Assembly: GCA_903832205.1 (NCBI GenBank)
Contig: CAILAH010000059.1
Location: forward strand, 1-42,136
From: an uncultured Microcaldota archaeon
Lineage (GTDB): Archaea; Micrarchaeota; Micrarchaeia; CAILAH01
Direction of reading: 5' to 3'
DNA: 42,136 nt
The translations under genes were made by a program, and so were the position numbers. The notes beneath the pieces are model-generated. The model saw nothing but the letters and a program-made list of their open reading frames with translations, had not been told where the DNA came from and ran no database searches. This document shows positions 29,611 through 37,390 of this stretch, piece by piece (positions within the stretch are counted from its first letter, which is position 1; every line of letters begins with the position of its first letter).

Positions 29611-30813
29611 ATGCAGCCCGAAATGAACATCGTGATGCTCGGCCATGTTGACCATGGCAAGACCAGCATAACCAAGGCGCTGAGCGGCGTGTGGACTGAT
29701 ACGCACAGCGAAGAGGTGAAGAGGGGCATTACGATTAAGATGGGATATGCGGACGTGAACATTTACAAGTGCCCCAAGTGCGAGCCGCCGTCAAATTTCG
29801 GAACAACGGAAATCTGCGGCAAGTGCGGCTCAAAGGCGGAGCTCATGAGGAAATTCTCAATCCTCGATGCGCCCGGCCATGAAACGCTGATGACCACGGC
29901 GATTGCGGCATCAAGCATTACTGACGGCGCATTGCTGGTTATTGCGGCCAATGAGGAATGCCCGCAGCCCCAGACGCTTGAGCACCTGATGGTGCTTGAG
30001 GTGCTTGGGATCAAGAACATAATCGTGATACAGAATAAGGTCGATATCGTCACGCCAGAAAAGGCAAAGCTGAATCATGAGCAAATCATGCAGTTCCTGA
30101 AGGGCACCAATGCGGAGAATGCGCCCATCATACCGCTGGCTGCGAATTACGGCATAAACATCGATGCGCTGCTTGAGGCGATTTACAAGCACATTTCTGT
30201 GCCTGAAAGGAACAAGAAGCTCCCGCTCAGGATGTTCGTTGCAAGGTCGTTTGATGTGAACAAGCCGGGCTCTGAAATCACAAAGCTCGTGGGCTCGGTG
30301 CTTGGCGGCTCGGTCGTCCAGGGCGAGATTCGCGAGGGCGACCAGATTGAAATCTCCCCGGGAATAATCACGGATGAGAAGAAGGGAACCTATGAGAGGC
30401 TGCACGCCACTGTTACTGAAATCAGGTGCGGAAAGGACCACATTGCCTCTGCGGGGCCCGGAGGGCTGCTCGCGGTCTCAACACTGCTTGACCCCTCGCT
30501 TGCAAAATCAGACGGGCTGGTGGGCCAGATTGTCGGCAAGCCGGGAACGCTTCCTGACCAGGTCAAGGAGCTGCTTGTGGAATATCACCTGTTCGAGAGG
30601 GCAGACATGCAGATGCCCATGATGCAGCTCAACGAGCCAATCGTCCTGAGCGTAGGCACGGCGGTCACTGTGGGCGTTGTGCGCGGCCTGAAGAAGGGCG
30701 TTGCGGACGTGGTGCTCAAGAGGCCCATTGTCGCGGAGAAGGGAAGCAAGCTTGCAATCAGCAGAAGGCACGGGAACCGCTGGAGGCTCGGTGGGTTCGG
30801 AATCATAAAATAG
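29611..30813 (+). CDS. eif2G: Translation initiation factor aIF2 subunit gamma
   Basis: 400 residues, close to the family norm. It is the GTPase core of aIF2 that binds initiator Met-tRNA. Motifs are G1 GHVDHGKT (11-18), the switch region with RGITIKMGY, a zinc knuckle with Cys54, Cys57, Cys69 and Cys72 (CPKC, CGKC), G3 DAPGH (86-90) and G4 NKVD (142-145). Domains 2 and 3 are beta barrels to the C-terminus (GGFGIIK). The beta subunit is in the cluster at 17978. It converges with the SdpI-like gene, 5 bases away. Confidence 0.96.
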   Translation: MQPEMNIVMLGHVDHGKTSITKALSGVWTDTHSEEVKRGITIKMGYADVNIYKCPKCEPPSNFGTTEICGKCGSKAELMRKFSILDAPGHETLMTTAIAASSITDGALLVIAANEECPQPQTLEHLMVLEVLGIKNIIVIQNKVDIVTPEKAKLNHEQIMQFLKGTNAENAPIIPLAANYGINIDALLEAIYKHISVPERNKKLPLRMFVARSFDVNKPGSEITKLVGSVLGGSVVQGEIREGDQIEISPGIITDEKKGTYERLHATVTEIRCGKDHIASAGPGGLLAVSTLLDPSLAKSDGLVGQIVGKPGTLPDQVKELLVEYHLFERADMQMPMMQLNEPIVLSVGTAVTVGVVRGLKKGVADVVLKRPIVAEKGSKLAISRRHGNRWRLGGFGIIK

Positions 30814-30818
30814 GCCAA

Positions 30819-31493
30819 CTATTTTTTCCCGCGTTTTATTTTACTTTTGCCAAACTGCTCATTGAAGAGAAGGTACGAATATATGGTTCCATATGCGGCC
30901 ACGAACAGGACGGGAATGATTACAAAGAGCAATGTGTAATCCCTCCACAGGAGGCCCACTAGAGAGATGAGGCCGCACAGCTTGAACAGGAATCCTGTCC
31001 GCCGGTTGGTTTTTTCCCACACCTCATCGCTGCTCAAAGTCCACGGGGTCCTTAGCCCTATGAACCAGTTTCGCTTCGTGTTTTCCATAAGGGCTCCCAT
31101 AAAGTAAAACAGTAATGCGAGTGCGGGAACGAGCGCCATGTTCATGTCAAATGTAAGGCCCAGGCTCCAGAGTATGGTGAGCACGTAAATGTAGAGCATG
31201 AAGAGGGTTATTGCGGCAATGAAAAGGTCGAAGTAATCCCTGAATTTTGCTATGTTCGCGCGGAGCGGGTCTATGAGCGGTATGACCAGGAAGAGAAGGT
31301 AGAGCACAAGCATGAGGGACGGCAGCAGGAAGAGGCCCCAGAGCTTGGGCATGGTGCCGTTGACCTCGCCCTTATAATTCCAGTGCGATGCCATCACATC
31401 GGGAAACGACGGTGAGAAATAAAGATACAGCGCAATCGCAAATGAAACCAGGATGAGCGCAATTGTAATCGCATTTGTTGCTTTAGGCCCCAT
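30819..31493 (-). CDS. SdpI/DUF1648-type membrane protein
   Basis: 224 residues with six or seven hydrophobic segments. The N-terminal part has the DUF1648 signature PDVMASHWNYKGEVNG after the first helix, and the C-terminal part has RNWFIGLRTPWTLSSDEVWEKTNR, the hallmark of SdpI. In Bacillus SdpI gives immunity to the SdpC toxin and signals to a repressor; archaeal members have no established role. The ATG at 31493 is chosen because it gives the full first helix. The gene is convergent with aIF2 gamma and stands alone. Confidence 0.85.
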   Translation of the reverse strand: MGPKATNAITIALILVSFAIALYLYFSPSFPDVMASHWNYKGEVNGTMPKLWGLFLLPSLMLVLYLLFLVIPLIDPLRANIAKFRDYFDLFIAAITLFMLYIYVLTILWSLGLTFDMNMALVPALALLFYFMGALMENTKRNWFIGLRTPWTLSSDEVWEKTNRRTGFLFKLCGLISLVGLLWRDYTLLFVIIPVLFVAAYGTIYSYLLFNEQFGKSKIKRGKK

Positions 31494-31854
31494 GACATAG
31501 CATAGAACGGCAAAGTAATTATTGCTGCTTCAGGCTTTCCCCACCTTCTTTCCTCTTTTTCCTTTTGAATTTTCCGTTTTACTGAATTCTCGCCTGAGAA
31601 TTTTTTACGACGTTAAACTCGGTTGCCTGAAATGTATCCTATTGTGAATTAGGTGTGCCCGTAAGACAAAAACAACACGTAAGGGGCGCGATTTTCGGAA
31701 AGCAGGAACGTGAGCGCTCGGTTTCGCTTTTTAGAGAGCTAAATGCGCTCGCAGTGGATGGCGGACCCACTTCGCCCAAAACGCGAAAATTCATTTTCAG
31801 AATAGGAAAACTACCTAAAGAACAAATAAAAACAAAACAAGCACTAACAGAGGT
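31494..31854. other. Intergenic region between SdpI-like and MCM genes
   Basis: 361 bases with no convincing gene. It holds a hairpin AATTCTC-GCCT-GAGAATT followed by Ts (31585-31606), a second weak hairpin around GAAAATTCATTTTC, and near 31825 the AT-rich ACAAATAAAAAC that can serve as MCM promoter. AGAGGT (31847-31852) is the MCM ribosome-binding site. A 67-codon frame from a GTG at 31655 is not convincing. Confidence 0.5.
31585..31606 (+). terminator. Hairpin followed by T-run
   Basis: A 7-bp stem AATTCTC/GAGAATT with a 4-base loop GCCT is followed by six Ts on plus. It looks like an intrinsic terminator, but no plus-strand gene ends nearby, so it may end a small RNA or be incidental. Confidence 0.4.
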
Positions 31855-33882
31855 ATGAGTGGGGACGATGGGCTCGTAACTGAGCTCGAGGAATTTTTCT
31901 CTGCAGCCTACGTCCCAGCCATCGCCCTGCTGAAAAAGGAGTTCCCAAAAAGAAGGAGCCTCATTGTTGATTTTGTGGAGCTTGAGAAATGGAACGCCGA
32001 TCTTGCAGACCTGCTGCTCATGCAGCCGGACAAGGTAATTCCCGCGGCCAAAGAGGCGCTGGGAAGATGCGGCATCGTTAAGGTCTACGACTATGAGCCG
32101 CACGTGAGGTTTGCGAACCTCCCCAACACTGAGCTTTTGGTGCAGGACATCGGCTCCGCGCACATAGACAGGCTCATCAGGATTGAAGGCGTGGTGACCA
32201 AGAGGGTGGAAACCAAGCCGAAAGTGAAAATGGCAATGTACAAGTGCTCGAACTGCGGCGCCACCTACAAGGTGGAGATTACAAAGAGCAGCAAGCCCAT
32301 GGCCATGTGCGAAGTGTGCAAGAAGAAGATTGATTTTGCGGAGGAGGAATCATATTTTGTCGATATGCAGATGGCAGAGATGCAGGAGCTGCTTGAGAGG
32401 CTGAAAGGAGGCGCGCCGGCAAGCAACATCCAGCTCATGATTGAGGACGACCTGGTGAACACCTACAACCCGGGCGACAACCTGATCATTAACGGGATAT
32501 TGAGGATAAGGCTGCCGCCCCAGAAGGCAAAGATGGAGAATGTTTACCTGAAATACATCGATGTGGTGTGCATCGAGAAGATGCAGAAGGATTTCGAGCA
32601 GCTGGAAATTTCCGAAGAAGAGGAGGCGCTGATTAAGGAGATGGCGAAGGACCCGAACATCCTGAAGAAAATCGCCGCATCGGTTGCCCCGGGCATTTAC
32701 GGGCACGAAAAGATTAAGGAGGCAATCTCGCTGCAGCTTTTTGGCGGCACGAAAAACAAGATGCTGCCGGGCGGGGCGCCAGTGCGCAACGATGTGCACC
32801 TGCTTTTGATTGGAGACCCTGGAGCTGCAAAATCCAGGCTGCTGCAGTATGTCGCAGACGTTGCGCCCAAGAGCGTATACGTGAGCGGAAAATCCGTATC
32901 CGGTGTCGGCCTTACGGCCAGCGCGGAAAAAGACGAGCTCGGTGACGGCGGCTGGGTGCTCAAAGCAGGTGCGCTAGTGCTCGCCAGCGGGGGAATTGCC
33001 TGCATTGATGAATTTGACAAGATTGATGATAGGGAGAGGGCCGCACTGCACGAGGCCATGGAAATGCAGACTGTCTCAGTGGCAAAGGCAGGCATAGTCG
33101 CGAGGTTCAGGACAAAGACTGCAATCATTGCGGCTGCAAACCCCAAATTCGGCAGGTTCAACCCCAATCAGTACCCTGCCGACCAGTTTGATATTCCGCC
33201 GACGCTGCTGAGCAGGTTCGATCTGATATTCCCGATTTTCGACGTGCTTGATGAGGAGAAGGACAGGGAGCTGGCAAGGCACATACTGGAGCCGCACGCG
33301 GGCATAAAAAGCGAGAAGAGGGTGTTTGAGGATTACATCGAGAAGGATCTTCTGAGAAAATACATCGCCTATGCGAGGAGGAACATCAACCCGACGCTCA
33401 CAAGGGATGCCATGGAAAGGATTTCCGAATATTACGTCGAGATGAGAAAGCTCGGGAGAAGGGAGGGCTCGGTGCCCATCACGCCCAGGCAGATTGAGGG
33501 GCTTATCAGGCTGAGTGAGGCGGCGGCAAAATCACGGCTGAGCAACTCGGTGGAGATGGAGGATACGGGAAAGGCAATCAAGCTGTTCGATTTTGCGCTC
33601 AAGCAGATTGCCATGGATGCGGCAACGGGCAAGCTGGACATAGATATCATTGCGACCGGGCAGCCCAAGGCGAGGACGGAGAGGTTCGCGCTCATACTCA
33701 ACATCATCAAGGACCTGTCAACCAAATACGACATGATCGACATCAATGAGATAAAGAGCGCCGCCAGGGAGTTCAATATCGACGATAACGAGGCCAACAG
33801 GATAGTGGAGCAGCTGCTTGACAAGGGCGAGGTGTACAGGCCGAAGCACGGGTTCGTGAAGCTGCTTGACAAGAAGGGATAG
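31855..33882 (+). CDS. mcm: Replicative helicase MCM
   Basis: 675 residues, the usual size. It forms the hexameric helicase that unwinds DNA at the replication fork. The N-terminal domain has a C4 zinc motif (Cys131, 134, 152 and 155). The AAA+ core has Walker A GDPGAAKS (320-327), Walker B DEFD (385-388), sensor-1 AAANP (426-430) and arginine finger SRFD (453-456). The C-terminal winged helix spans about 600-675. There is no intein at the usual Walker A site. AGAGGT lies 3 bases before the ATG. The presenilin-type gene follows 68 bases downstream. Confidence 0.96.
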   Translation: MSGDDGLVTELEEFFSAAYVPAIALLKKEFPKRRSLIVDFVELEKWNADLADLLLMQPDKVIPAAKEALGRCGIVKVYDYEPHVRFANLPNTELLVQDIGSAHIDRLIRIEGVVTKRVETKPKVKMAMYKCSNCGATYKVEITKSSKPMAMCEVCKKKIDFAEEESYFVDMQMAEMQELLERLKGGAPASNIQLMIEDDLVNTYNPGDNLIINGILRIRLPPQKAKMENVYLKYIDVVCIEKMQKDFEQLEISEEEEALIKEMAKDPNILKKIAASVAPGIYGHEKIKEAISLQLFGGTKNKMLPGGAPVRNDVHLLLIGDPGAAKSRLLQYVADVAPKSVYVSGKSVSGVGLTASAEKDELGDGGWVLKAGALVLASGGIACIDEFDKIDDRERAALHEAMEMQTVSVAKAGIVARFRTKTAIIAAANPKFGRFNPNQYPADQFDIPPTLLSRFDLIFPIFDVLDEEKDRELARHILEPHAGIKSEKRVFEDYIEKDLLRKYIAYARRNINPTLTRDAMERISEYYVEMRKLGRREGSVPITPRQIEGLIRLSEAAAKSRLSNSVEMEDTGKAIKLFDFALKQIAMDAATGKLDIDIIATGQPKARTERFALILNIIKDLSTKYDMIDINEIKSAAREFNIDDNEANRIVEQLLDKGEVYRPKHGFVKLLDKKG

Positions 33883-33950
33883 GCAATCTAGCAGGCTGAA
33901 GAGGGCGTGTGCAGGGCATAATAAAAAGCATTTGCATTCTAATTAGTGCG

Positions 33951-34829
33951 ATGAGGACTGTTGTGAAGCTGCTTGTGCTTTTTGTCGTTGCGCAGATACT
34001 CGGGCTAATTGTCGCCTACGCATTCATTGCGGGCGGCGCCGCATCGCAGATTTCTGTGGGACAATTCTCGCTCGAGGACATGTTCTTCATGGTAATCGGG
34101 TTCGCGTTCGCGGTCCTCCTTTTGCTCGCGCTCATCAAATTCTATAGGGGCGATTTGCTTTACAAGCTGATGGAATTTATCGTCATTGCGGCCGCCACAT
34201 TCATTGTGTTTTCCGGGATAGGATATTATGTCGGCTACGGCATTGAGGTGGCCGCCGTGCTTGCAATTGCGCTCTCTTCATTGAAGTTCATCTATCCCAA
34301 AATGAAAAACGTTACGGCAACCGCGTCGAGCGCAGGTGTCGCAGTGATGTTCTCATTATTCCTTTCATTCTGGGAGGCGGTGCTTTTCCTCGTCGTCATG
34401 AGCGCCTATGATTACATCGCCGTGTTCATCACCAAGCACATGGTGACGCTGGCATCGGAATTCGGCAAGAGGGAGATGTCCTTCTCCATCACATCACAGG
34501 AGAAGGTGAAGGAGAAGGTCCTCGTGAAGACTGCCAGGGGAAAGACTCAGGAGAAAATTGAGGAGAGGACCGAGAGATTGGAGCTGGGCACGGGCGACAT
34601 TGCGCTCCCGCTCGCATTCAGCCTTGTTGTGTTCAGGCAGGTGGCCGCCACGAGCCTTGGCGCCGCAATCAGCACATTCATCATCATGGGGGTATTTTCG
34701 GCGCTTGCGCTGGGGATTGTGCTCGCCTATGTCAAAAAGAAGAAGCTGTTTTTGCCCGCGCTTCCGCCCATACTGCTTGGCACGCTGCTCGGCTATATGC
34801 TGGCTTACGTGAGCGGAATGATAGTGTGA
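33951..34829 (+). CDS. Presenilin/signal-peptide-peptidase-type intramembrane aspartyl protease
   Basis: 292 residues from the ATG at 33951, preferred over 33909 because ATAATAAAAAG at 33918-33928 is a TATA box about 27 bases upstream. About nine membrane helices are visible. The A22 family signatures are complete: YD in MSAYDYIAV (Asp154), GxGD in LGTGDIALP (Asp216) and the PALP motif (269-272). A hydrophilic Lys/Glu-rich loop separates the two catalytic helices. Such enzymes cut transmembrane segments of substrate proteins. It lies downstream of MCM and convergent with the gene at 34921. Confidence 0.9.
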   Translation: MRTVVKLLVLFVVAQILGLIVAYAFIAGGAASQISVGQFSLEDMFFMVIGFAFAVLLLLALIKFYRGDLLYKLMEFIVIAAATFIVFSGIGYYVGYGIEVAAVLAIALSSLKFIYPKMKNVTATASSAGVAVMFSLFLSFWEAVLFLVVMSAYDYIAVFITKHMVTLASEFGKREMSFSITSQEKVKEKVLVKTARGKTQEKIEERTERLELGTGDIALPLAFSLVVFRQVAATSLGAAISTFIIMGVFSALALGIVLAYVKKKKLFLPALPPILLGTLLGYMLAYVSGMIV

Positions 34830-34858
34830 GGCACCACGGGCTAAAGCCCTGTGGCCTC
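34828..34858. terminator. REP-like palindrome at the presenilin gene stop
   Basis: GAGG-CA-CCAC-GGGCT-AA-AGCCC-T-GTGG-CCTC folds into a long hairpin with two small bulges and overlaps the stop codon of the protease gene. The core GGGCTAAAGCCC resembles REP palindromes found in many bacteria and some archaea. It lies between convergent genes and may end transcription in both directions. Confidence 0.55.
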
Positions 34859-34920
34859 TGTGAGCAAATTAGCGCCTAATCTTTGCTGAAAAGTAAAATT
34901 AAGAAAAAAAGAGCTAATTA

Positions 34921-35337
34921 TTACCCGCGCGTGCTCGCTGATGCATTGCCCTTCGAGGAAATCTCAATCCTGGGCGGGACAAGCGGCGGGGCGAGGTTCA
35001 CTGCACGTGCAACGAACACGCCGTTCACACCGGAGCTGAAGTTGATAAGGTTCAGCAGCGGCTGCGCAATATCGTTGGGCAGCTTCTGCTCCACCCTCCA
35101 GCTGCGCTCGATTTCCTTGGCGCCCGCTGCGGTGTCCTTTGCATATACTGTGCCGCTGATTTTAAGATAGCCAACGTCGTCAGTATAGGTCACGTTGTAG
35201 GTAAAGTCCATTATCAGGTCGTCCCCGACTGCCTTTATCTCATCGATGTTTATGTTTATGTTGAGGCCGCTTATGAGCGCATCCTTCTCTCTTTTCGCCT
35301 CGACATAGTTCAGCTTTACTCCTCTGAATTCAACCAT
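34921..35337 (-). CDS. Conserved hypothetical beta-rich protein
   Basis: 138 residues. Alternating hydrophobic strands dominate (LNININIDEIKAVGDDLIMDFTYNV-like, then YLKISGTVYAKD), with a helix near PLLNLINF and a flexible end (SSKGNASASTRG). The strand-rich pattern with 'IxIxI' and 'V-x-F-x-Y-x-V-x-Y' resembles SecB-like small proteins of archaea, but only by general layout. No signal peptide is present. The start has AGAGGTGT on the minus strand shortly upstream (about 35342-35349). Function unknown. Confidence 0.65.
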   Translation of the reverse strand: MVEFRGVKLNYVEAKREKDALISGLNININIDEIKAVGDDLIMDFTYNVTYTDDVGYLKISGTVYAKDTAAGAKEIERSWRVEQKLPNDIAQPLLNLINFSSGVNGVFVARAVNLAPPLVPPRIEISSKGNASASTRG

Positions 35338-35374
35338 ACATACACCTCTTGTTTAATCTTATCCCATTACTGAT

Positions 35375-36655
35375 TTAAATGTTTTGGTACCTCGTCATTT
35401 CGAAGCCGGTTGCACGGGCGTGGACCTCCTTTATGTCCTTTTCCTTAAGCTCGACATAGAGGTGCAGCGCCTCATCGCTGAACACGCCCTTGAGGAAGTC
35501 GTGGTCGCTGAGCAGCGAGCTCAATGATTCGGCCAGTGAGCGCGGCGGCGCAACCTCCCTCTTGTCGTCGAACGGCATCTTCTTGCCTATGCCGTCAAGC
35601 CCGGCTGCAAGCAATGCCGTGTAGGCAATGTAGGGGTTAAGGGTCGGGTCCGCGAACCTGTACTCCACCCTCTTGTCCGCCTCGCCCTTCAGCGGGGTCG
35701 GTATGCGGACGACGTTGTTCATTGCCTTTACCCTCTCCATGTGGGTGAAATCCTTGTAGGACATTGTCGACGGGAGCAGGAATGCGCTCAATGCGCGCAT
35801 GTGGTCTGTGACGCCTGCCAGGAAATAGTATCCCAGCTGGCTTAGCGCCTTGCCGCCGTCAAGGTCGAGGAACACGTTCTCGCCGCCCTTCCAGGCACTG
35901 ACGTTCAAATGTGCCTCGCTCATGGGCTCTGAATCGGAAATCTTCGAGGCGAAGGTTGCCATCGCGCCGACCAGCATGGCGGAGTTCTTGGTGATATGCT
36001 TTATCGTCATGAAGTCGTCGGCTGCCTTTATTACGGGGGCGGGGCCGAGAGCAACCTCGTGCTGCAGCCTGCCCTTCTCATGGTGCAGTGCGACCACGTC
36101 GACGCCGCAGAGGTCGGCATAGTCGCCTATCTGCAGGCGGACTGCCCTGCCCAGGTCGGCGTTCATTGTCTCGAACCTCCTGTTTGCCTGGTCGAACTCG
36201 CCGTCATACTGGCTCACCGCAAGCTCGCGTGAGTCGAAGTAGGCGCCGTAGCTGAACTTTGATGAGTCCGTTACCATTGCGTCCATTATGTAAAAGTCAA
36301 CTTCTGTGCCGAGCGAAAAGGCGAGCTTCTGGTCTTTTGCGGCCAGTTTTTCCAGGATGCCCCTCGGGTCCATGGGCGATGTGCTTGATGCCATAAACCT
36401 GACCGTGCTGGGCTCCCAGGGAATCACCGCAAATGTTGACGGGTCGGGAATGAGCGACACGTGGTCGCCGCTCTCGTAGAGCACGGACTTCCTGTCCACT
36501 GCAATCACACCCTCCTTGAATGAGCGCGCCTCAAGCGATTTAGCGGGTATTGTGACGGTCTTAAGGAAGCCGAGCATATCCGTGTACTGTATGTCAACCC
36601 ACCTGTACCTGTCAGCGTTAATACGTTCCAAAATCTTCTCTCCATCGTCTGCCAT
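35375..36655 (-). CDS. Glutamine synthetase-fold protein, divergent at substrate-binding sites
   Basis: 426 residues, near GlnA length. Many GS landmarks are kept: WVDIQYTDMLGFLKTVTIP at the N-terminus, HHEKGRLQHEV (Glu193, Glu200), AHLNVSAW (His249), RVEYRFADP (Arg333) and NPYIAYTALLAAGLDG. Others are lost: the usual FDGSS loop is IAVDRKSVLY, the first metal motif E-x-E is E118-V-D120, and the NRSAxxRxP block reads MNNVVRIP. These changes touch ammonia and glutamate binding, so it may be a GS-like ligase for another amine or amino acid rather than true glutamine synthetase. GGTGA precedes the ATG and a TATA tract lies at 36690-36709. Confidence 0.85.
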   Translation of the reverse strand: MADDGEKILERINADRYRWVDIQYTDMLGFLKTVTIPAKSLEARSFKEGVIAVDRKSVLYESGDHVSLIPDPSTFAVIPWEPSTVRFMASSTSPMDPRGILEKLAAKDQKLAFSLGTEVDFYIMDAMVTDSSKFSYGAYFDSRELAVSQYDGEFDQANRRFETMNADLGRAVRLQIGDYADLCGVDVVALHHEKGRLQHEVALGPAPVIKAADDFMTIKHITKNSAMLVGAMATFASKISDSEPMSEAHLNVSAWKGGENVFLDLDGGKALSQLGYYFLAGVTDHMRALSAFLLPSTMSYKDFTHMERVKAMNNVVRIPTPLKGEADKRVEYRFADPTLNPYIAYTALLAAGLDGIGKKMPFDDKREVAPPRSLAESLSSLLSDHDFLKGVFSDEALHLYVELKEKDIKEVHARATGFEMTRYQNI

Positions 36656-36886
36656 TCATATCACCGTATGCAATTAACTCTGCATAACAATTTATATTAT
36701 TTTATAAGAGCAAATTGCAAAAACAATTGAGCTTGCGTTTGCAATTTGCTAGCTAGCAAATGTGCAAAATCGCTCGGCGATTTTGACATGCTAGAAACCT
36801 TCGGTTTCTGCGCAACACATATAAACGTTCATAAATCAATATGTTTTGCTATAATTCAACAAATACGCTAACGAGAGGTAACTGTG
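36656..36886. promoter_or_regulatory. Intergenic region with tandem palindromes and divergent promoters
   Basis: 231 bases between the GS-like gene (minus) and the small zinc protein (plus). A minus-strand TATA tract CTTATAAAATAATATAAA lies at 36690-36709 and a plus-strand TATA ACATATAAAC at 36817-36826. Between them are four palindromes: GCAAATTGC/GCAATTTGC (36710-36749), TTTGCTAGCTAGCAAA (36745-36760), AAAATCGC-TCG-GCGATTTT (36766-36784) and AGAAACC-TTC-GGTTTCT (36793-36809). Confidence 0.65.
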
Positions 36887-37075
36887 ATGATAAAAAGATG
36901 TGAGCGATGCAGCGACGAAACGCACTTCCTTGAGAAATGCACTTTCTGCGGGAAGTACATTTGCAGGAACTGTTTGCATACCGCGAAGAATCTGGAAAAG
37001 ATAAAGCGCGTGGTAATCTGCAAGGGGTGCTTCGGCGACGCAAAGAAAATTAAGGAATACGACAGCATGAAGTAA
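36887..37075 (+). CDS. Small zinc-finger protein with four CxxC pairs
   Basis: 62 residues. Cys pairs CERC, CTFC, CRNC and CKGC are spaced like two interleaved zinc sites, as in treble-clef or FYVE/LIM-like folds, with a basic C-terminal helix (DAKKIKEYDSMK). GAGAGGT (36873-36879) is 7 bases before the ATG at 36887; a GTG one codon earlier is less likely. A TATA box at 36817-36826 implies a leader of about 40 nt. A nucleic-acid or protein-binding role is likely, but no function is known. Confidence 0.8.
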   Translation: MIKRCERCSDETHFLEKCTFCGKYICRNCLHTAKNLEKIKRVVICKGCFGDAKKIKEYDSMK

Positions 37076-37207
37076 TGTTACGCTTGGGATGCGCCCTGCT
37101 GCTCTAGTTCCGCGTGGCGGTCCTGGGGTTGCAGCACATTTTCCTGAAAGGAAAATTGTGCCGCCGTTTGCCTTCAGGCAAAGGAGTGGGGGCGGAAGAT
37201 CCCCTGC
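37076..37207. repeat. Intergenic hairpins upstream of tRNA-Phe
   Basis: 132 bases without a gene or TATA box. Two strong hairpins occur: CACATTTTCCT-GAA-AGGAAAATTGTG (37135-37160, one bulged T) and TTTGCCT-TC-AGGCAAA (37167-37182). They stand 26-70 bases before the tRNA. The absence of a TATA element suggests the tRNA is read from an upstream promoter, perhaps that of the zinc-protein gene. Confidence 0.6.
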
Positions 37208-37238
37208 GCCGCAGTAGCTCAGCCTGGGAGAGCACTCG

Positions 37239-37273
37239 AGACATTTTTGGGCGCGGCCCAAAAAGTCGGTGAA
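37239..37273 (+). other. Non-canonical tRNA-Phe intron at position 30/31 with bulge-helix-bulge
   Basis: 35 nt. CACT pairs with GGTG as the 4-bp central helix; the 3-nt bulges are CG|A and AA|G, cut after the second base in each. The intron body closes with GAC/GTC and the hairpin TTTTTGGGC-GCG-GCCCAAAAA. The predicted cuts give exactly the exons required by the tRNA fold. Confidence 0.88.
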
Positions 37274-37280
37274 GCTGAAG

Positions 37281-37390
37281 AGCCTGGGTTGGTAAGTCAA
37301 TCTGGTTACGCCCTTGTGGTTTGTGTCTCCTCCGTGAGGGGGATGGGGCAGAGCACACGGGGAAGGGGGAAGCATCCCCCTTCCGCAGTG
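37281..37390 (+). other. tRNA-Phe intron at canonical position 37/38
   Basis: 110 nt, G-rich. The splice region gives a relaxed bulge-helix-bulge (CTG/CAG plus a mismatch, bulges AG|A and TG|A). Near the 3' end is the hairpin GGAAGGGGG-AAGCAT-CCCCCTTCC (37361-37384), matching the tRNA-Ala intron hairpin in tRNA orientation. GTGAGGGGGATGG lies at 37334-37346. Confidence 0.8.

Noticed and set aside
31655-31858. 67-codon plus-strand frame starting with GTG and overlapping the MCM start by ATGA
   Set aside because: It has no ribosome-binding site, an odd composition ending in a Lys/Gln/Thr-rich tail read from an A-rich leader, and the hairpin and promoter signals lie within it.
37081-37135. Possible partial tRNA before tRNA-Phe (GC-rich stretch with GGTCCTGGGGTTGC)
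   Set aside because: It has no cloverleaf, no conserved TTCRA and no matching acceptor strand.
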